Positions 35,127-44,004 of a stretch of 64,000 bases of DNA are shown one piece after another (within the stretch, counting starts at the first letter, position 1; each line of letters starts with the position of its first letter). The notes beneath the pieces are model-generated. The model had not been told where the DNA came from and did not search any database. It worked only from the letters and a program-made list of their open reading frames with translations. A program made the position numbers and the translations under genes. The DNA is from Streptomyces novaecaesareae (lineage in GTDB: Bacteria; Actinomycetota; Actinomycetes; Streptomycetales; Streptomycetaceae), in NCBI RefSeq assembly GCF_000716875.1, contig NZ_JNWQ01000003.1, positions 62,001 through 126,000 on the forward strand. The letters are read 5' to 3'.

Positions 35127-35457
35127 CAGAAATCCCTTCTCTGTCGGCGGATCCCGAGCACGGCCGGACGTGTTCGCGCTCGCGCATCCCGCCCCGCGTC
35201 CGCCTGCCCTCGCTCCGCTCGGGTGGGCGCTTCCAGGCCGCTCCGCGCCCGGCCCCGATGACTCAGCGGCCCCGCCTCGGCGTACTGGCCCGAGCCCCGG
35301 CCGACAGTGCTTCCTCGTAGAGATATCACGCACTCACCGCTGCCGAACATCCCATGTATGCCACAGACTTCAAACTCCGTGACGAGGGGGGAGGGCTCAC
35401 CGCATTGCGTCCAATACCGCTTGCAGCGGCCTTGCGCCCAGCGATCGACAACTCGCT

Positions 35458-35492
35458 GCCTGGCCCGATACATCCCATGTATCGGGCCAGGC
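35458..35492. terminator. Strong hairpin in a divergent spacer
   Basis: GCCTGGCCCGATACAT pairs perfectly with its complement around a CCC loop (16-base stem). It has the form of a bidirectional terminator but lies 21 bases upstream of the promoter for the GH29 gene. It would insulate that promoter from upstream reading or act as a binding site. Confidence 0.6.
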
Positions 35493-35512
35493 GACTCGTT
35501 CTGTCCTACGTC

Positions 35513-35540
35513 TTGACAGTCACCCTGAGGCTGCCAGAAT
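35513..35540 (+). promoter_or_regulatory. Promoter of the GH29 gene
   Basis: TTGACA (35513-35518), a perfect -35, is followed after 16 bases by CAGAAT (35535-35540). It faces the GH29 gene at 35685, giving a leader of about 140 bases. Confidence 0.6.
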
Positions 35541-35684
35541 CGGCAAGGCCGTAGAGCTGTTATCGCTCACATCCCTTGTCCCCCTCGCGCGCTGCAGGTC
35601 GTGTCGAGCCGCACGGCATGCGCTGGCCGGGCTTCGGTGTCGCGGTCCGGAACCTCCCCCCACCCAACGACGAAGGATCCAGCC

Positions 35685-37919
35685 ATGGCGATCAACAGAC
35701 GTGTCTTCCTGTCGAGTGCCGCCGGCATCGTTGCCGCCGCGACGGCGAACCTGACGATCGGTACGGCGAAGGCGCTCGCGGCCCCGTCGTCCTACTCGCC
35801 CACCTGGGCGTCCGTGGACCAGCACCCGCCGGCGCCGGAGTGGTTCCAGGACGCCAAGTTCGGGATCTACTTCCACTGGGGCGCCTTCAGCGTCCCGGCG
35901 TACGGCAGCGAGTGGTACCCGCGGAACATGTACATCCGCGGCAACGACGTGAACAACCATCACATCGCCACCTACGGGGACCCGTCGGTGTGGCCGTACA
36001 ACAACTTCCTCGACGGGGCCCGCGACAAGTCCGGCAACTGGGTGCAGTTCTCGCCCAAGTTGGCCTCCCAGGGCGGGAACTTCGACCCGGACGCCTGGGC
36101 CCAGCTCTTCGTGGACGCCGGCGCCCGGTTCGCCGGGCCGGTGGCGGAGCACCACGACGGCTTCTCGATGTGGAACAGCACGGTCAACGAGTGGAACTCG
36201 CTGCAGCGCGGGCCGAAGCTGAACCTCCTGCAGATCTTCCGCGACGCGATCCGGGGCAAGGGCCTGAAGCTGCTGGTGGCGATGCACCACGCCTACAACT
36301 TCAACGGCTACTACGACCACGCGCCGGCGCAGCCGACCGCGAGCCTGCAGAAGCTCTTCGGCCAGCTGGGCAGCACGGCGGAGAACCAGCTCTGGTACGA
36401 CAAGCTCAAGGAGGTCGTCGACCTGGCCCAACCCGACATCCTGTGGGAGGACTTCGACCTCTCCAAGGTCGACGAGACGCAGCGCCTGAACTTCCTGTCG
36501 TACTACTACAACCAGGCCCTGGGCTGGGGCAAGGAAGTCGTGGCCACGTACAAGGACGGCTACGACAACCTCGGCGAGGTCTTCGACTACGAACGCGGCG
36601 GCCCGGGCGACATCGCCAACCCGTACTGGCTGACCGACGACAGCATCTCCAGCTCCAGCTGGTGCTATACCGTCGGCATCGGCTACTACTCCACCCAGCA
36701 GATGCTGCACGCGCTGATCGACCGGATCAGCAAGAACGGCAACATGCTGCTCAACATCGCTCCGATGGCGGACGGGACGATCCCCCAGGGCCAGAAGGAC
36801 GTCCTGCTGGGCATCGGCGACCACCTCCACCGGTTCGGCGAGTCCCTGTACGCCACCCGGGCCTGGACGGTCTACGGGGAGGGGCCGACCAAGATGGGCG
36901 GCGGCTCCTTCACCACCCCCGTGGCGGGCACGAACCAGGACTTCCGGTTCACCCGCAGCAAGGACAGCACAGTCCTGTACGCCACGGTCCTGGGCTGGCC
37001 CGGGAGTTCCACGACCATCAGCACCCTGGCCGGCGGCCGCATCGACCTCAGCTCCCTGACCTCGGTCCAGTTGCTGAATCCGACCGCGGGCACGTACACC
37101 AGCCTGCCCGCCCCGACCCAGGCGGGCGACGGCCTGCACATCACCCTGCCGTCGTCCTCGGCCCCGTTCAGTGCCCTCGCCTACGTGCTGAAGTTCACCT
37201 TCTCCGGTCAGATCCCCGTCCTCCAGCCCGGGGGCACCGGCGTGGTCACCGCGTACAGCGACGTCTCCTACGCGGGCACGGCGGCCGGCTTGGTGCTGGG
37301 CGGCTACACGGCCGCCCAGTTGCAGAGCGCGGGTCTGGCGGCGCGGACCATCTCGTCCCTGCGGGTGCCGGTCGGCTACCAGGTGATCGGCTACTCCGGC
37401 GACAACTTCACCGGGACGGCGTGGACCTTCAGCGCGGACAACTCCGATCTGCGCAACACCGGCAACAACGACGCCATCACGTCGCTGAAGGTGATCTTCA
37501 ACCCGGCCACCTACTTCCGGATCAGCAACGTCACCGACGGCCTGGCCCTGGATAGCGGCGGCAACGTCGCCTCGGGCAGCAACCTCAAGCAGTGGACCTG
37601 GAACGGCAGCACCAACCTCCAGTGGCAGGCCGTCGACCTCGGCAACGGCTACTACAAGCTGGCCAACCGCACCAACGGCATGGTCGCCGACGGCTGGGGC
37701 GCCACCTCCAACGGGGCCCCCGTCCAGCAGGCTGCCTGGAACGGAGGCAACAACCAGCAGTGGCAGATCACCAACCGCGGCAACGGCCTGTACAGCATCG
37801 CCAACCGCACCACGGGTCTGGTCCTGGACGGCGGGGGCCAGGTCGCCTCCGGCTCCGTCACCAAGCAGTGGGGCTGGAACGGCAGCCCCAACCTCCAGTG
37901 GTCCTTCATCGCACAGTAG
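35685..37919 (+). CDS. Secreted GH29 alpha-L-fucosidase-like enzyme with crystallin-type and RICIN domains
   Basis: A 744-residue exported glycosidase. The twin-arginine signal NRRVFLSSAAGIVAAA precedes a GH29 catalytic domain (about 40-460): APEWFQDAKFGIYFHWGAFSVPAYGSEWY, GPVAEHHDGFSMW with the conserved His-His, and DILWEDFD, where the nucleophile Asp is expected. After a beta-sandwich, residues about 520-600 resemble a beta/gamma-crystallin unit (YQVIGYSGDNFTGTAWTF). The last 135 residues are a RICIN beta-trefoil with QWQ, NQQWQI and LQWSF repeats. It would release fucose from glycans while the lectin holds the substrate. ATG at 35685 has GAAGGA upstream. Confidence 0.88.
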   Translation: MAINRRVFLSSAAGIVAAATANLTIGTAKALAAPSSYSPTWASVDQHPPAPEWFQDAKFGIYFHWGAFSVPAYGSEWYPRNMYIRGNDVNNHHIATYGDPSVWPYNNFLDGARDKSGNWVQFSPKLASQGGNFDPDAWAQLFVDAGARFAGPVAEHHDGFSMWNSTVNEWNSLQRGPKLNLLQIFRDAIRGKGLKLLVAMHHAYNFNGYYDHAPAQPTASLQKLFGQLGSTAENQLWYDKLKEVVDLAQPDILWEDFDLSKVDETQRLNFLSYYYNQALGWGKEVVATYKDGYDNLGEVFDYERGGPGDIANPYWLTDDSISSSSWCYTVGIGYYSTQQMLHALIDRISKNGNMLLNIAPMADGTIPQGQKDVLLGIGDHLHRFGESLYATRAWTVYGEGPTKMGGGSFTTPVAGTNQDFRFTRSKDSTVLYATVLGWPGSSTTISTLAGGRIDLSSLTSVQLLNPTAGTYTSLPAPTQAGDGLHITLPSSSAPFSALAYVLKFTFSGQIPVLQPGGTGVVTAYSDVSYAGTAAGLVLGGYTAAQLQSAGLAARTISSLRVPVGYQVIGYSGDNFTGTAWTFSADNSDLRNTGNNDAITSLKVIFNPATYFRISNVTDGLALDSGGNVASGSNLKQWTWNGSTNLQWQAVDLGNGYYKLANRTNGMVADGWGATSNGAPVQQAAWNGGNNQQWQITNRGNGLYSIANRTTGLVLDGGGQVASGSVTKQWGWNGSPNLQWSFIAQ

Positions 37920-38478
37920 GCCGCCGGCCGGGCGGTTCACGACGCGCTGCTGGCGCGCAGCCAGGTAGCGGCAACCTGGGACGGGCTCTCGGCTGCACTG
38001 ACCTGCACGGCCGGCAGGGCGAGCTGGTCCGCGGTCGGCTCCGGGGCGAGCCAGACCTCGTGCCTTCGCCTCACCTCCGCTACCGAGTTCGAGGTGGATG
38101 CCCTGGCAGGAGGAAGGGCCGGGAACCGACGTGAGAAAACGCTCCAACCATGCCTGGCTTCCGGGTAGTTGTCCTTGCCTGATGCGCGGAATCGCTCCGC
38201 CCGCGCTCCCGCGCGGCGCCTGCTCGACGGCGCTGGGCTTGGACCGCAACCGACCGACCACGCGCTCAGCCGCGCCGCGTTCTGGGGGCATGACATCGGC
38301 GGCTTCGAGGCCCTCCGACCGCGACGGTCTTCAAACTCTGGGTGCAGTTCGGGCCGCAAGCCGCTGCGCGGCAGCAATCTGACTGCTGGACACCAACCGT
38401 GCCAGCCATGGCCGATGAACGTCGCCACCTGGCGCAGCCGCCGGGCGGGTCGGCAAGGCCGATCGCGCCCGTGGGAGT
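37920..38478. other. Spacer with an unrecognised 3' remnant
   Basis: 559 bases between the GH29 gene and a LysR gene. On the minus strand a frame ending at 37937 reads RRHEVWLAPEPTADQLALPAVQVSA and WLRASSAS, protein-like in composition but without a start, so it may be the tail of a lost gene. I could not assign it. The rest shows only frames of chance composition. Confidence 0.4.
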
Positions 38479-39384
38479 TCAGAGGGTGCGGGCGGCGGCG
38501 CGGTCGCGCAGGAGTGCGGCGAAGGCTTGCGCGGCGGGCGTGAGCGAGTGGTCGGACATGCGGACCAGCAGGATGCGGCGGACCGGTGCCGGCGGTTGCA
38601 GCGGCAGGACGCTGACGCCAGGGCGGATGCCTTCCAGGGCCAGGGTCGGTGCGAGCGCGACGCCGATGCCGGCGGCGACCATGGCCTGGGCCTCCTGGTA
38701 GTCGTGGGCCTCGTAGGCGATCTGGGGCTCGAAGCCGGCGGCGCGGCAGCTGCGGTCGAGGGCCTCGGCGACCGGGTGCTGTTCGGCACGGGTGATCCAG
38801 GGATCGCCCGCGACCTCCGCGAGCGTGGCCGAGGGGCGGCCCGCGAGTGGATGACGGTCGCTGACGAGGAGGGCCGGGGGGTCGTCGAGGAGCGGGGTCA
38901 CGACGGCGTCCTCGCGGTCGATGCGGCACCAGTCGTAGTCCCACATAAGGGAGAGCTCGATCTCCCGGTTCTCCAGCATCGACCACAGTCCGGCGATGCG
39001 GGCACTGCGCACCGTCAGCCGTATGTCGGGGTGCGCGTCGCGGAAGGCGATGACGGCGGACGGGAGCAGGGAGGCACCCGCCGTGGGGAAAGTGCCGACA
39101 CGGAGAGTGCCCGCGCGCAGTCCCGCGAAGTCGGCGAGTTCGTTGTCCGCAGCCCTCAGCTCACGTTCGATCCGCTCCCCGCGCTCAGCCAGGACGCGCC
39201 CGGCATCGGTGAGGGTCACGCCCCGCGCATGGCGCTCCAGAAGGGGCTGGCCGGCCTCCGCCTCCAGGCGGCTGATCTGCTGCGACACCGCTGAAGGGGT
39301 GTAGCTGAGGGCGCGCGCGGTCGCGGTCACCGAGCCGCGACGGGCGACCTCCGCGAAGAGCAGGATGCGCCGGACATCCAGCAT
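38479..39384 (-). CDS. LysR-family transcriptional regulator
   Basis: A 301-residue LysR protein with helix-turn-helix LLFAEVARRGSVTATARALSYTPSAVSQQISRLE (about 8-42) and a full substrate-binding domain (GTLRVGTFPTAGASLLPSAV, DPWITRAEQHPVAEAL, AMVAAGIGVALAPTLAL). ATG at 39384 is fixed by GGAGGT 7 bases upstream; the longer frame is unrelated. It is divergent from prpF and the dicarboxylate symporter gene, the standard arrangement for control of a catabolic operon by its substrate. The 131-base spacer is locally AT-rich. Confidence 0.9.
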   Translation of the reverse strand: MLDVRRILLFAEVARRGSVTATARALSYTPSAVSQQISRLEAEAGQPLLERHARGVTLTDAGRVLAERGERIERELRAADNELADFAGLRAGTLRVGTFPTAGASLLPSAVIAFRDAHPDIRLTVRSARIAGLWSMLENREIELSLMWDYDWCRIDREDAVVTPLLDDPPALLVSDRHPLAGRPSATLAEVAGDPWITRAEQHPVAEALDRSCRAAGFEPQIAYEAHDYQEAQAMVAAGIGVALAPTLALEGIRPGVSVLPLQPPAPVRRILLVRMSDHSLTPAAQAFAALLRDRAAARTL

Positions 39385-39515
39385 GACGCCACCTCCAGCG
39401 TTAATCGTAGCTAAATGCCCATGCAGATTTCCGAGATTGTACTTCACGCTGCCGTAACCCACTGTGGAACGCACCCCGCACGGAGAAGCCGTCGGGATTC
39501 CACGAGGAGTCGGTT

Positions 39516-40634
39516 GTGTTGCGTCTGCAGGGCGAGATGATCCGTGGGGGGACCAGCAAGTGCTGGATCTTCGACCACCACGACGTGGTGGCGACCGGGA
39601 TGGACCTGGACACGCTGCTGCTCGCCGCCTTCAACGCGGCCGACCCCCGTCAGATCGACGGAGTCGGTGGCGCTTCCTCCACCACGTCCAAGGCCGCGGT
39701 CGTCCGGACGTCGTCCGAGCCCGGCGCCGACATCGAGTACGTCTTCGCCCAGGTCGGCATCGGCGACGAGCGTGTCGAGTGGGCCAGCAACTGCGGCAAC
39801 TGCGCCACCGCCGTGGCGCTCTACGCCGTCCACCACGGCCTGGTCCCGATCACCTCGGAGACCACCACCGTCCGCATGATCAACACCAACACCGGGGCCC
39901 GGCTCACCGGCACGATCCCCACCCCCGGCCTCGCCGCGCCGGACCAGGGCACTGCCGCCGTTCCCGGCACCTCCGCGCTCGGCGTGCCCGTGCTGCTCGG
40001 GTTCCAGGACCCGGCAGGCTCGACCACCGGCCGCGCGCTGCCCACCGGCCGCGCCCTCGACACCCTGACCGGACCGCACGGTCCCATCGAGGCGTCCCTC
40101 GTCGACGCCGGCGCTCCCGCCGCGCTCTTCGACGCCAAGGTGTTCGGCCTCGATGCTGCCGTGTCCCTCGCCGACTTCGGCGCCGTGCTTCCCGCGCTCA
40201 CCGTCCTGCGCCGCCAGGCAGCCATCGCGATGGGCCTCGCCGGCGAGGACGACCCGGTCAGCCATGCGGTGCCGAAGGTCGGCATCGTCGCCGGCCCGGC
40301 CCCGTACCGCAGCACCCAAGGCACCCTGGTCGGTCAGGACGAGTACGACCTGGCCGTCCGGATGGTCTCCATGCACGCCCCGCACCCGGCGATCGGCCTC
40401 ACCTCCGCCGTCGCCCTGGCCACCGCCGCCGCCATCCCCGGCACGCTGGCCCACCGCTTCACCCGGCAGACCGCCGACGGCACCCTGCGCCTGGGCACCC
40501 CCGCAGGCGTGATCACCACCCGAACCGTCCCCACCCCGGACGGCGCGTCCCCCACCGTGCTCCTACACCGCGCCGCCCGGCGTATCGCTCGGGCCGAACT
40601 CCTCGTCCCTGTCCTGGAAGGCCGTCCCAGATGA
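39516..40634 (+). CDS. PrpF-family isomerase (aconitate / 4-oxalomesaconate tautomerase-like)
   Basis: A 372-residue protein of the PrpF/DUF453 family, with the diaminopimelate-epimerase-like fold. EMIRGGTSKCWIF at the N-terminus and EWASNCGNCATAVALYAVHHGLV (about 90) are the family's active-site segments. Members isomerise trans-aconitate, 2-methylaconitate or 4-oxalomesaconate. The following symporter gene and divergent LysR make uptake and isomerisation of a di- or tricarboxylate likely. GTG at 39516 follows GAGGAG. Its stop overlaps the symporter ATG (ATGA at 40631-40634). Confidence 0.87.
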   Translation: MLRLQGEMIRGGTSKCWIFDHHDVVATGMDLDTLLLAAFNAADPRQIDGVGGASSTTSKAAVVRTSSEPGADIEYVFAQVGIGDERVEWASNCGNCATAVALYAVHHGLVPITSETTTVRMINTNTGARLTGTIPTPGLAAPDQGTAAVPGTSALGVPVLLGFQDPAGSTTGRALPTGRALDTLTGPHGPIEASLVDAGAPAALFDAKVFGLDAAVSLADFGAVLPALTVLRRQAAIAMGLAGEDDPVSHAVPKVGIVAGPAPYRSTQGTLVGQDEYDLAVRMVSMHAPHPAIGLTSAVALATAAAIPGTLAHRFTRQTADGTLRLGTPAGVITTRTVPTPDGASPTVLLHRAARRIARAELLVPVLEGRPR

Positions 40635-42007
40635 GCCGCAACGCCGCAGCCCCGGGAACCGTCACCACCCGATCCAGAACCCGCCGGCTGCTCTCCCCGC
40701 TCTATGTCCAGTGCCTGATCGGCGTCATCGTCGGCGCCCTCGTCGGCTGGCTCTGGCCGTCCTTCGGAGCCGGCCTGAAACCGCTCGGCGACGGCTTCAT
40801 CGCCTTGGTGAAGATGATGATCGCGCCGGTCATCTTCTGTACGGTCGTCCACGGCATCGCCTCCATGGACAGCATGCGCACGGTCGGCCGGGTCGGCCTG
40901 AAGGCACTGGTCTACTTCGAGGTCCTGACCACCCTCGCCCTGCTGGTCGGCCTGATCGTCGTCAACGTCGTCCACCCCGGCAGCGGCCTGCACGTCGACC
41001 CCGCGACGTTCTCCACGCACAAACTGCCCCAGGCCGCGACCCAGAGCCACGCAGGCTTCGTGCAGTTCCTGCTCGCCATCATCCCCAGCACCTTGGTGAG
41101 CGCCCTCACCGGCAACGAGATCCTGCCGGTACTGCTCATCTCCATCCTCTTCGGCTTCGGCCTGCAGGCCAGCGGCGAAGCCGGCGCGCCCATCTCCCGC
41201 GGCATCGAGAACCTCTCCAAGGTGATCTTCGCGATCATCAACTGGATCATGCGGCTGGCCCCCGCGGGCGCCCTCGGCTCCATGGCCTTCACCATCGGCA
41301 AGTACGGCCTGGGCACCATGCGCCCCCTCGCGCTCCTGATCGGCTCGTTCTGGCTGACCGCGCTCTTCTTCGTGCTGATCGTCCTCGGCTCGGTCATGCG
41401 CCTCAACGGCCTGCGGCTGCTGCCGTTTCTCCGCTACATCAAGGAGGAACTGCTGATCGTCCTGGGCACCGCGTCCACCGAGCCCGTCCTGCCGCGCATG
41501 ATGGGCAAGATGCAGCACGCGGGCGCCTCGAAGCCGGTCGTCGGCATCACACTGCCCGCCGGGTACGCCTTCAACCTCGACGGGACCGCGATCTACCTGA
41601 CCATGGGGTCGGTCTTCCTCGCCCAGGCCGTCGGAGTGCACCTCAGCCTCGGGCAGCAGCTGACCATGCTGGCCGTCATGCTGCTCACCTCCAAGGGCTC
41701 CGCCGGTGTGACCGGCTCCGGCTTCATCGCCCTGGCCGCCACCATGAGCGCCGTCCCGCACGTTCCGGTGGCCGCCCTTGCGCTGATCTTCGGAATCGAC
41801 CGGTTCATGTCCACGGCCCGAGCCCTGACCAGCCTGGTCGGCAACGGCGTCGCCACCCTGGCCGTGGCCCGCTGGGAGGGCCAGCTCGACCAGGACCGCG
41901 CCCGGGCCGTGCTGCGAGGCGAGCTCCCGTTCAGCCCCGCCCCCATGCCGGACACCCACGAATCCACCCCGAAGACCACGAGCGGCCCCGTCCCCGTCGT
42001 CGCCTGA
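40631..42007 (+). CDS. Dicarboxylate:cation symporter (DctA/GltP family)
   Basis: A 458-residue inner-membrane transporter of the DAACS family. Typical segments are LVKMMIAPVIFCTVVHGIASM, the re-entrant loop sequence LLIVLGTASTEPVLPRMM, the substrate/cation site TLPAGYAFNLDGTAIYLTMGSVFLAQA, and GSAGVTGSGFIALAAT. These match C4-dicarboxylate carriers. It is translationally coupled to prpF and followed by a good terminator. The substrate is most likely a C4-dicarboxylate or an aconitate-like acid. Confidence 0.92.
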   Translation: MSRNAAAPGTVTTRSRTRRLLSPLYVQCLIGVIVGALVGWLWPSFGAGLKPLGDGFIALVKMMIAPVIFCTVVHGIASMDSMRTVGRVGLKALVYFEVLTTLALLVGLIVVNVVHPGSGLHVDPATFSTHKLPQAATQSHAGFVQFLLAIIPSTLVSALTGNEILPVLLISILFGFGLQASGEAGAPISRGIENLSKVIFAIINWIMRLAPAGALGSMAFTIGKYGLGTMRPLALLIGSFWLTALFFVLIVLGSVMRLNGLRLLPFLRYIKEELLIVLGTASTEPVLPRMMGKMQHAGASKPVVGITLPAGYAFNLDGTAIYLTMGSVFLAQAVGVHLSLGQQLTMLAVMLLTSKGSAGVTGSGFIALAATMSAVPHVPVAALALIFGIDRFMSTARALTSLVGNGVATLAVARWEGQLDQDRARAVLRGELPFSPAPMPDTHESTPKTTSGPVPVVA

Positions 42008-42032
42008 ACCAGCCCGCATTCTGAAGGCCACC

Positions 42033-42065
42033 CGGTCGGCCCGGAGCACTGCTTCGGGCCGACCG
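42033..42065. terminator. Terminator of the prpF-dctA operon
   Basis: CGGTCGGCCCGGAGC pairs with its complement (15 bases, one G-T wobble) around an act loop, 26 bases after the symporter stop. tcttc follows. Confidence 0.75.
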
Positions 42066-42165
42066 TCTTCGACCGCCCGACGGATCAGGGCGCACATCCG
42101 GCTTCCGTGTCCGGAAGGCGAGCCCGACAGCACGCGGCCGGGCGCCCCGATCGGAGGAACGAGAC

Positions 42166-42460
42166 TTGCCGGAACCGACGTCCCCACAGCGGAAGCCGGC
42201 ACCGGACCGCCGGGTGCAGAACCCCGCTCCGCAGGCGCCTCTCCCCACATCGCACTCCGTGCGGCTGGGCGTACTGCTCGCCGTGGTGGGTGGGGCGCTC
42301 GACGCTTTCACGTTCGTCGGCCACGGCGGGGTCTTCGCCAACGCGCAGACCGGGAACATCGTCCTGCTGGGCATCGCGGCTGCGCGGGGGCAGTGGGCAC
42401 AGGCCCTGCACCACCTCCCGGCGATCCTGGCGTTCATCATGGGCGTGGTCGTCGCGGCAT
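42166..42460 (+). pseudogene. N-terminal fragment of a YoaK-family (DUF1275) membrane protein
   Basis: TTG at 42166 with GGAGGA upstream opens a frame with the characteristic DUF1275 start: SVRLGVLLAVVGGALDAFTFVGHGGVFANAQTGNIVLLGIAAA, then AILAFIMGVVVA. After roughly 98 residues the sequence switches in the middle of a helix to DnaE2. The remaining two thirds of the protein are missing. This is the right-hand junction of the inserted segment. Confidence 0.75.
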
Positions 42461-43944
42461 GCTCGCCGCCCTGCACGACGCCTGCGACCTGGTCGCCGAG
42501 CACCACGGACTGCGCTACGACCTGGCCACCATCCCGGACGACGACAAGGGCGTGTACGCGATGCTGCGCCGGGCCGACACCGTCGGCGTGTTCCAGGTCG
42601 AGTCCCGGGCCCAGATGGCGACCCTGCCCCGGCTCAAGCCGGACCACTTCTACGACCTGGTGGTCGAGGTCGCGCTGATCCGCCCCGGCCCGATCCAGGG
42701 CGGTTCCGTCCACCCGTACCTGCGCCGCCGGGCCGGCGCCGAACCGGCCGACTGCCCGCACCCGTTGATGGAGAACGCGCTCGGCAAGACCCTCGGGGTG
42801 CCGCTGTTCCAGGAGCAGATGATGCAACTCGCCATCGACTGCGCCGGGTTCAGCCCCGCCGAGGCCGACCGGCTGCGCCAGGCGATGGGCGCCAAGCGCT
42901 CGCACGAGCGGGTCGCCCGGCTGCGCGAGCGGCTGCTGAGCGGGATGGCCGAGCGCGGAATCCCGCCCGAGGTCGCCGAGGACGTCTACGGCAAGATCGA
43001 GGCCTTCTCCGACTACGGCTTCCCGGAGAGCCACGCGATCAGCTTCGCCTACCTGGTGTACGCCAGCGCCTGGCTCAAGCACCACTTCCCGGCGGCCTTC
43101 ACCTGCGCCCTGCTGGCCAACCAGCCGATGGGCTTCTACTCGCCGCTCAGCCTGGTCGCGGACGTCCGGCGGCACGGCGTGCGGGTGCGCGGGGTGGACG
43201 TCAACGTCAGCGGGGCGCGCCCCACCCTGGAGCCGTACCGGGGGCCGACCCCGGCCCCGCCGCTGACCGCCGGGCGCCCGCAGCCGGCGATCCGGCTCGG
43301 CCTGGAGACCGTCCGCGGCATCGGCACCCCGCAGGCCGAGGCGATCGTGGCCGGGCAGCCGTACGCCGACCTGGAGGACTTCGCCCCCCGGCCTGCCCGC
43401 GCCCGTCCTGGAGGCGCTGGCCACCGCGGGCGCCTTCGACTGTTTCGGACTGACGCGACGTCAAGCGCTGTGGTCGGCAGCGGCGTTCGCGGAGATCTCG
43501 GCCGAACTGATCCCCGGCACCACGCCCGGCACCGAGGCGCCGGACCTGCCCGACATGAGCCCGGTCGAGGAGACCATCGCCGACCTCTGGGCCACCGGCA
43601 CCTCCGCCACCAGTCACCCGCTCCAGCACCTGCGCTCCCACCTGGAGCGCGGCGGCGCCCTGTCGGCCGCCCAACTCCCGGACGTGGCACCGGGAACGGC
43701 GGTGGTGGTCGGCGGCCTGGTCACCCACCGGCAGCGGCCGCCGACGGCCGGCGGGGTGCTCTTCCTCAGCCTGGAGGACGAGACCGGCCTGATCAACGTG
43801 ATCTGCAACCGCCCGGTCTGGGAGTCCCAGCGCCGCACCGCCCTGGATCGGGCCGGGCTGCTGGTCCACGGCCACATCGAGCGCGACCGGGGCGCCACCA
43901 ACCTGATCGCCACCCGGCTCACCCCGCTCCGGATCGGCCTCTGA
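42461..43944 (+). pseudogene. dnaE2: C-terminal half of the resident DnaE2 polymerase, frameshifted
   Basis: From MLAALHDACDLVAEHHG the frame encodes the DnaE2 fingers and C-terminal region: VYAMLRRADTVGVFQVESRAQMATLPRLKP, VEVALIRPGPIQGGSVHPYLRRR, and SDYGFPESHAISFAYLVYASAWLKHHFP. At the C run 43384-43389 one extra base shifts the frame. The OB-fold tail continues one frame over (LPAPVLEALATAGAFDCFGLTRRQALW, LEDETGLINVICNRPVWE) to the native stop at 43944. The PHP domain, palm aspartates and roughly 600 N-terminal residues are missing. It was originally downstream of the imuB at 24215, same strand. Confidence 0.85.
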
Positions 43945-44004
43945 GGCCCACCCTTCCGCGTGGCCGGATATGTGGCCGGATGTGACGACAAGTCAACTAT
44001 GCTG

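Larger units (their letters stand above)
35127..35684. other. Divergent spacer between the SGNH remnant and the GH29 gene
   Basis: 558 bases without a gene. They contain the 16-base hairpin at 35458-35492, a good plus-strand promoter at 35513-35540 and lower-GC stretches. The sequence cccatgtat occurs twice (35352 and 35474). Confidence 0.7.
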
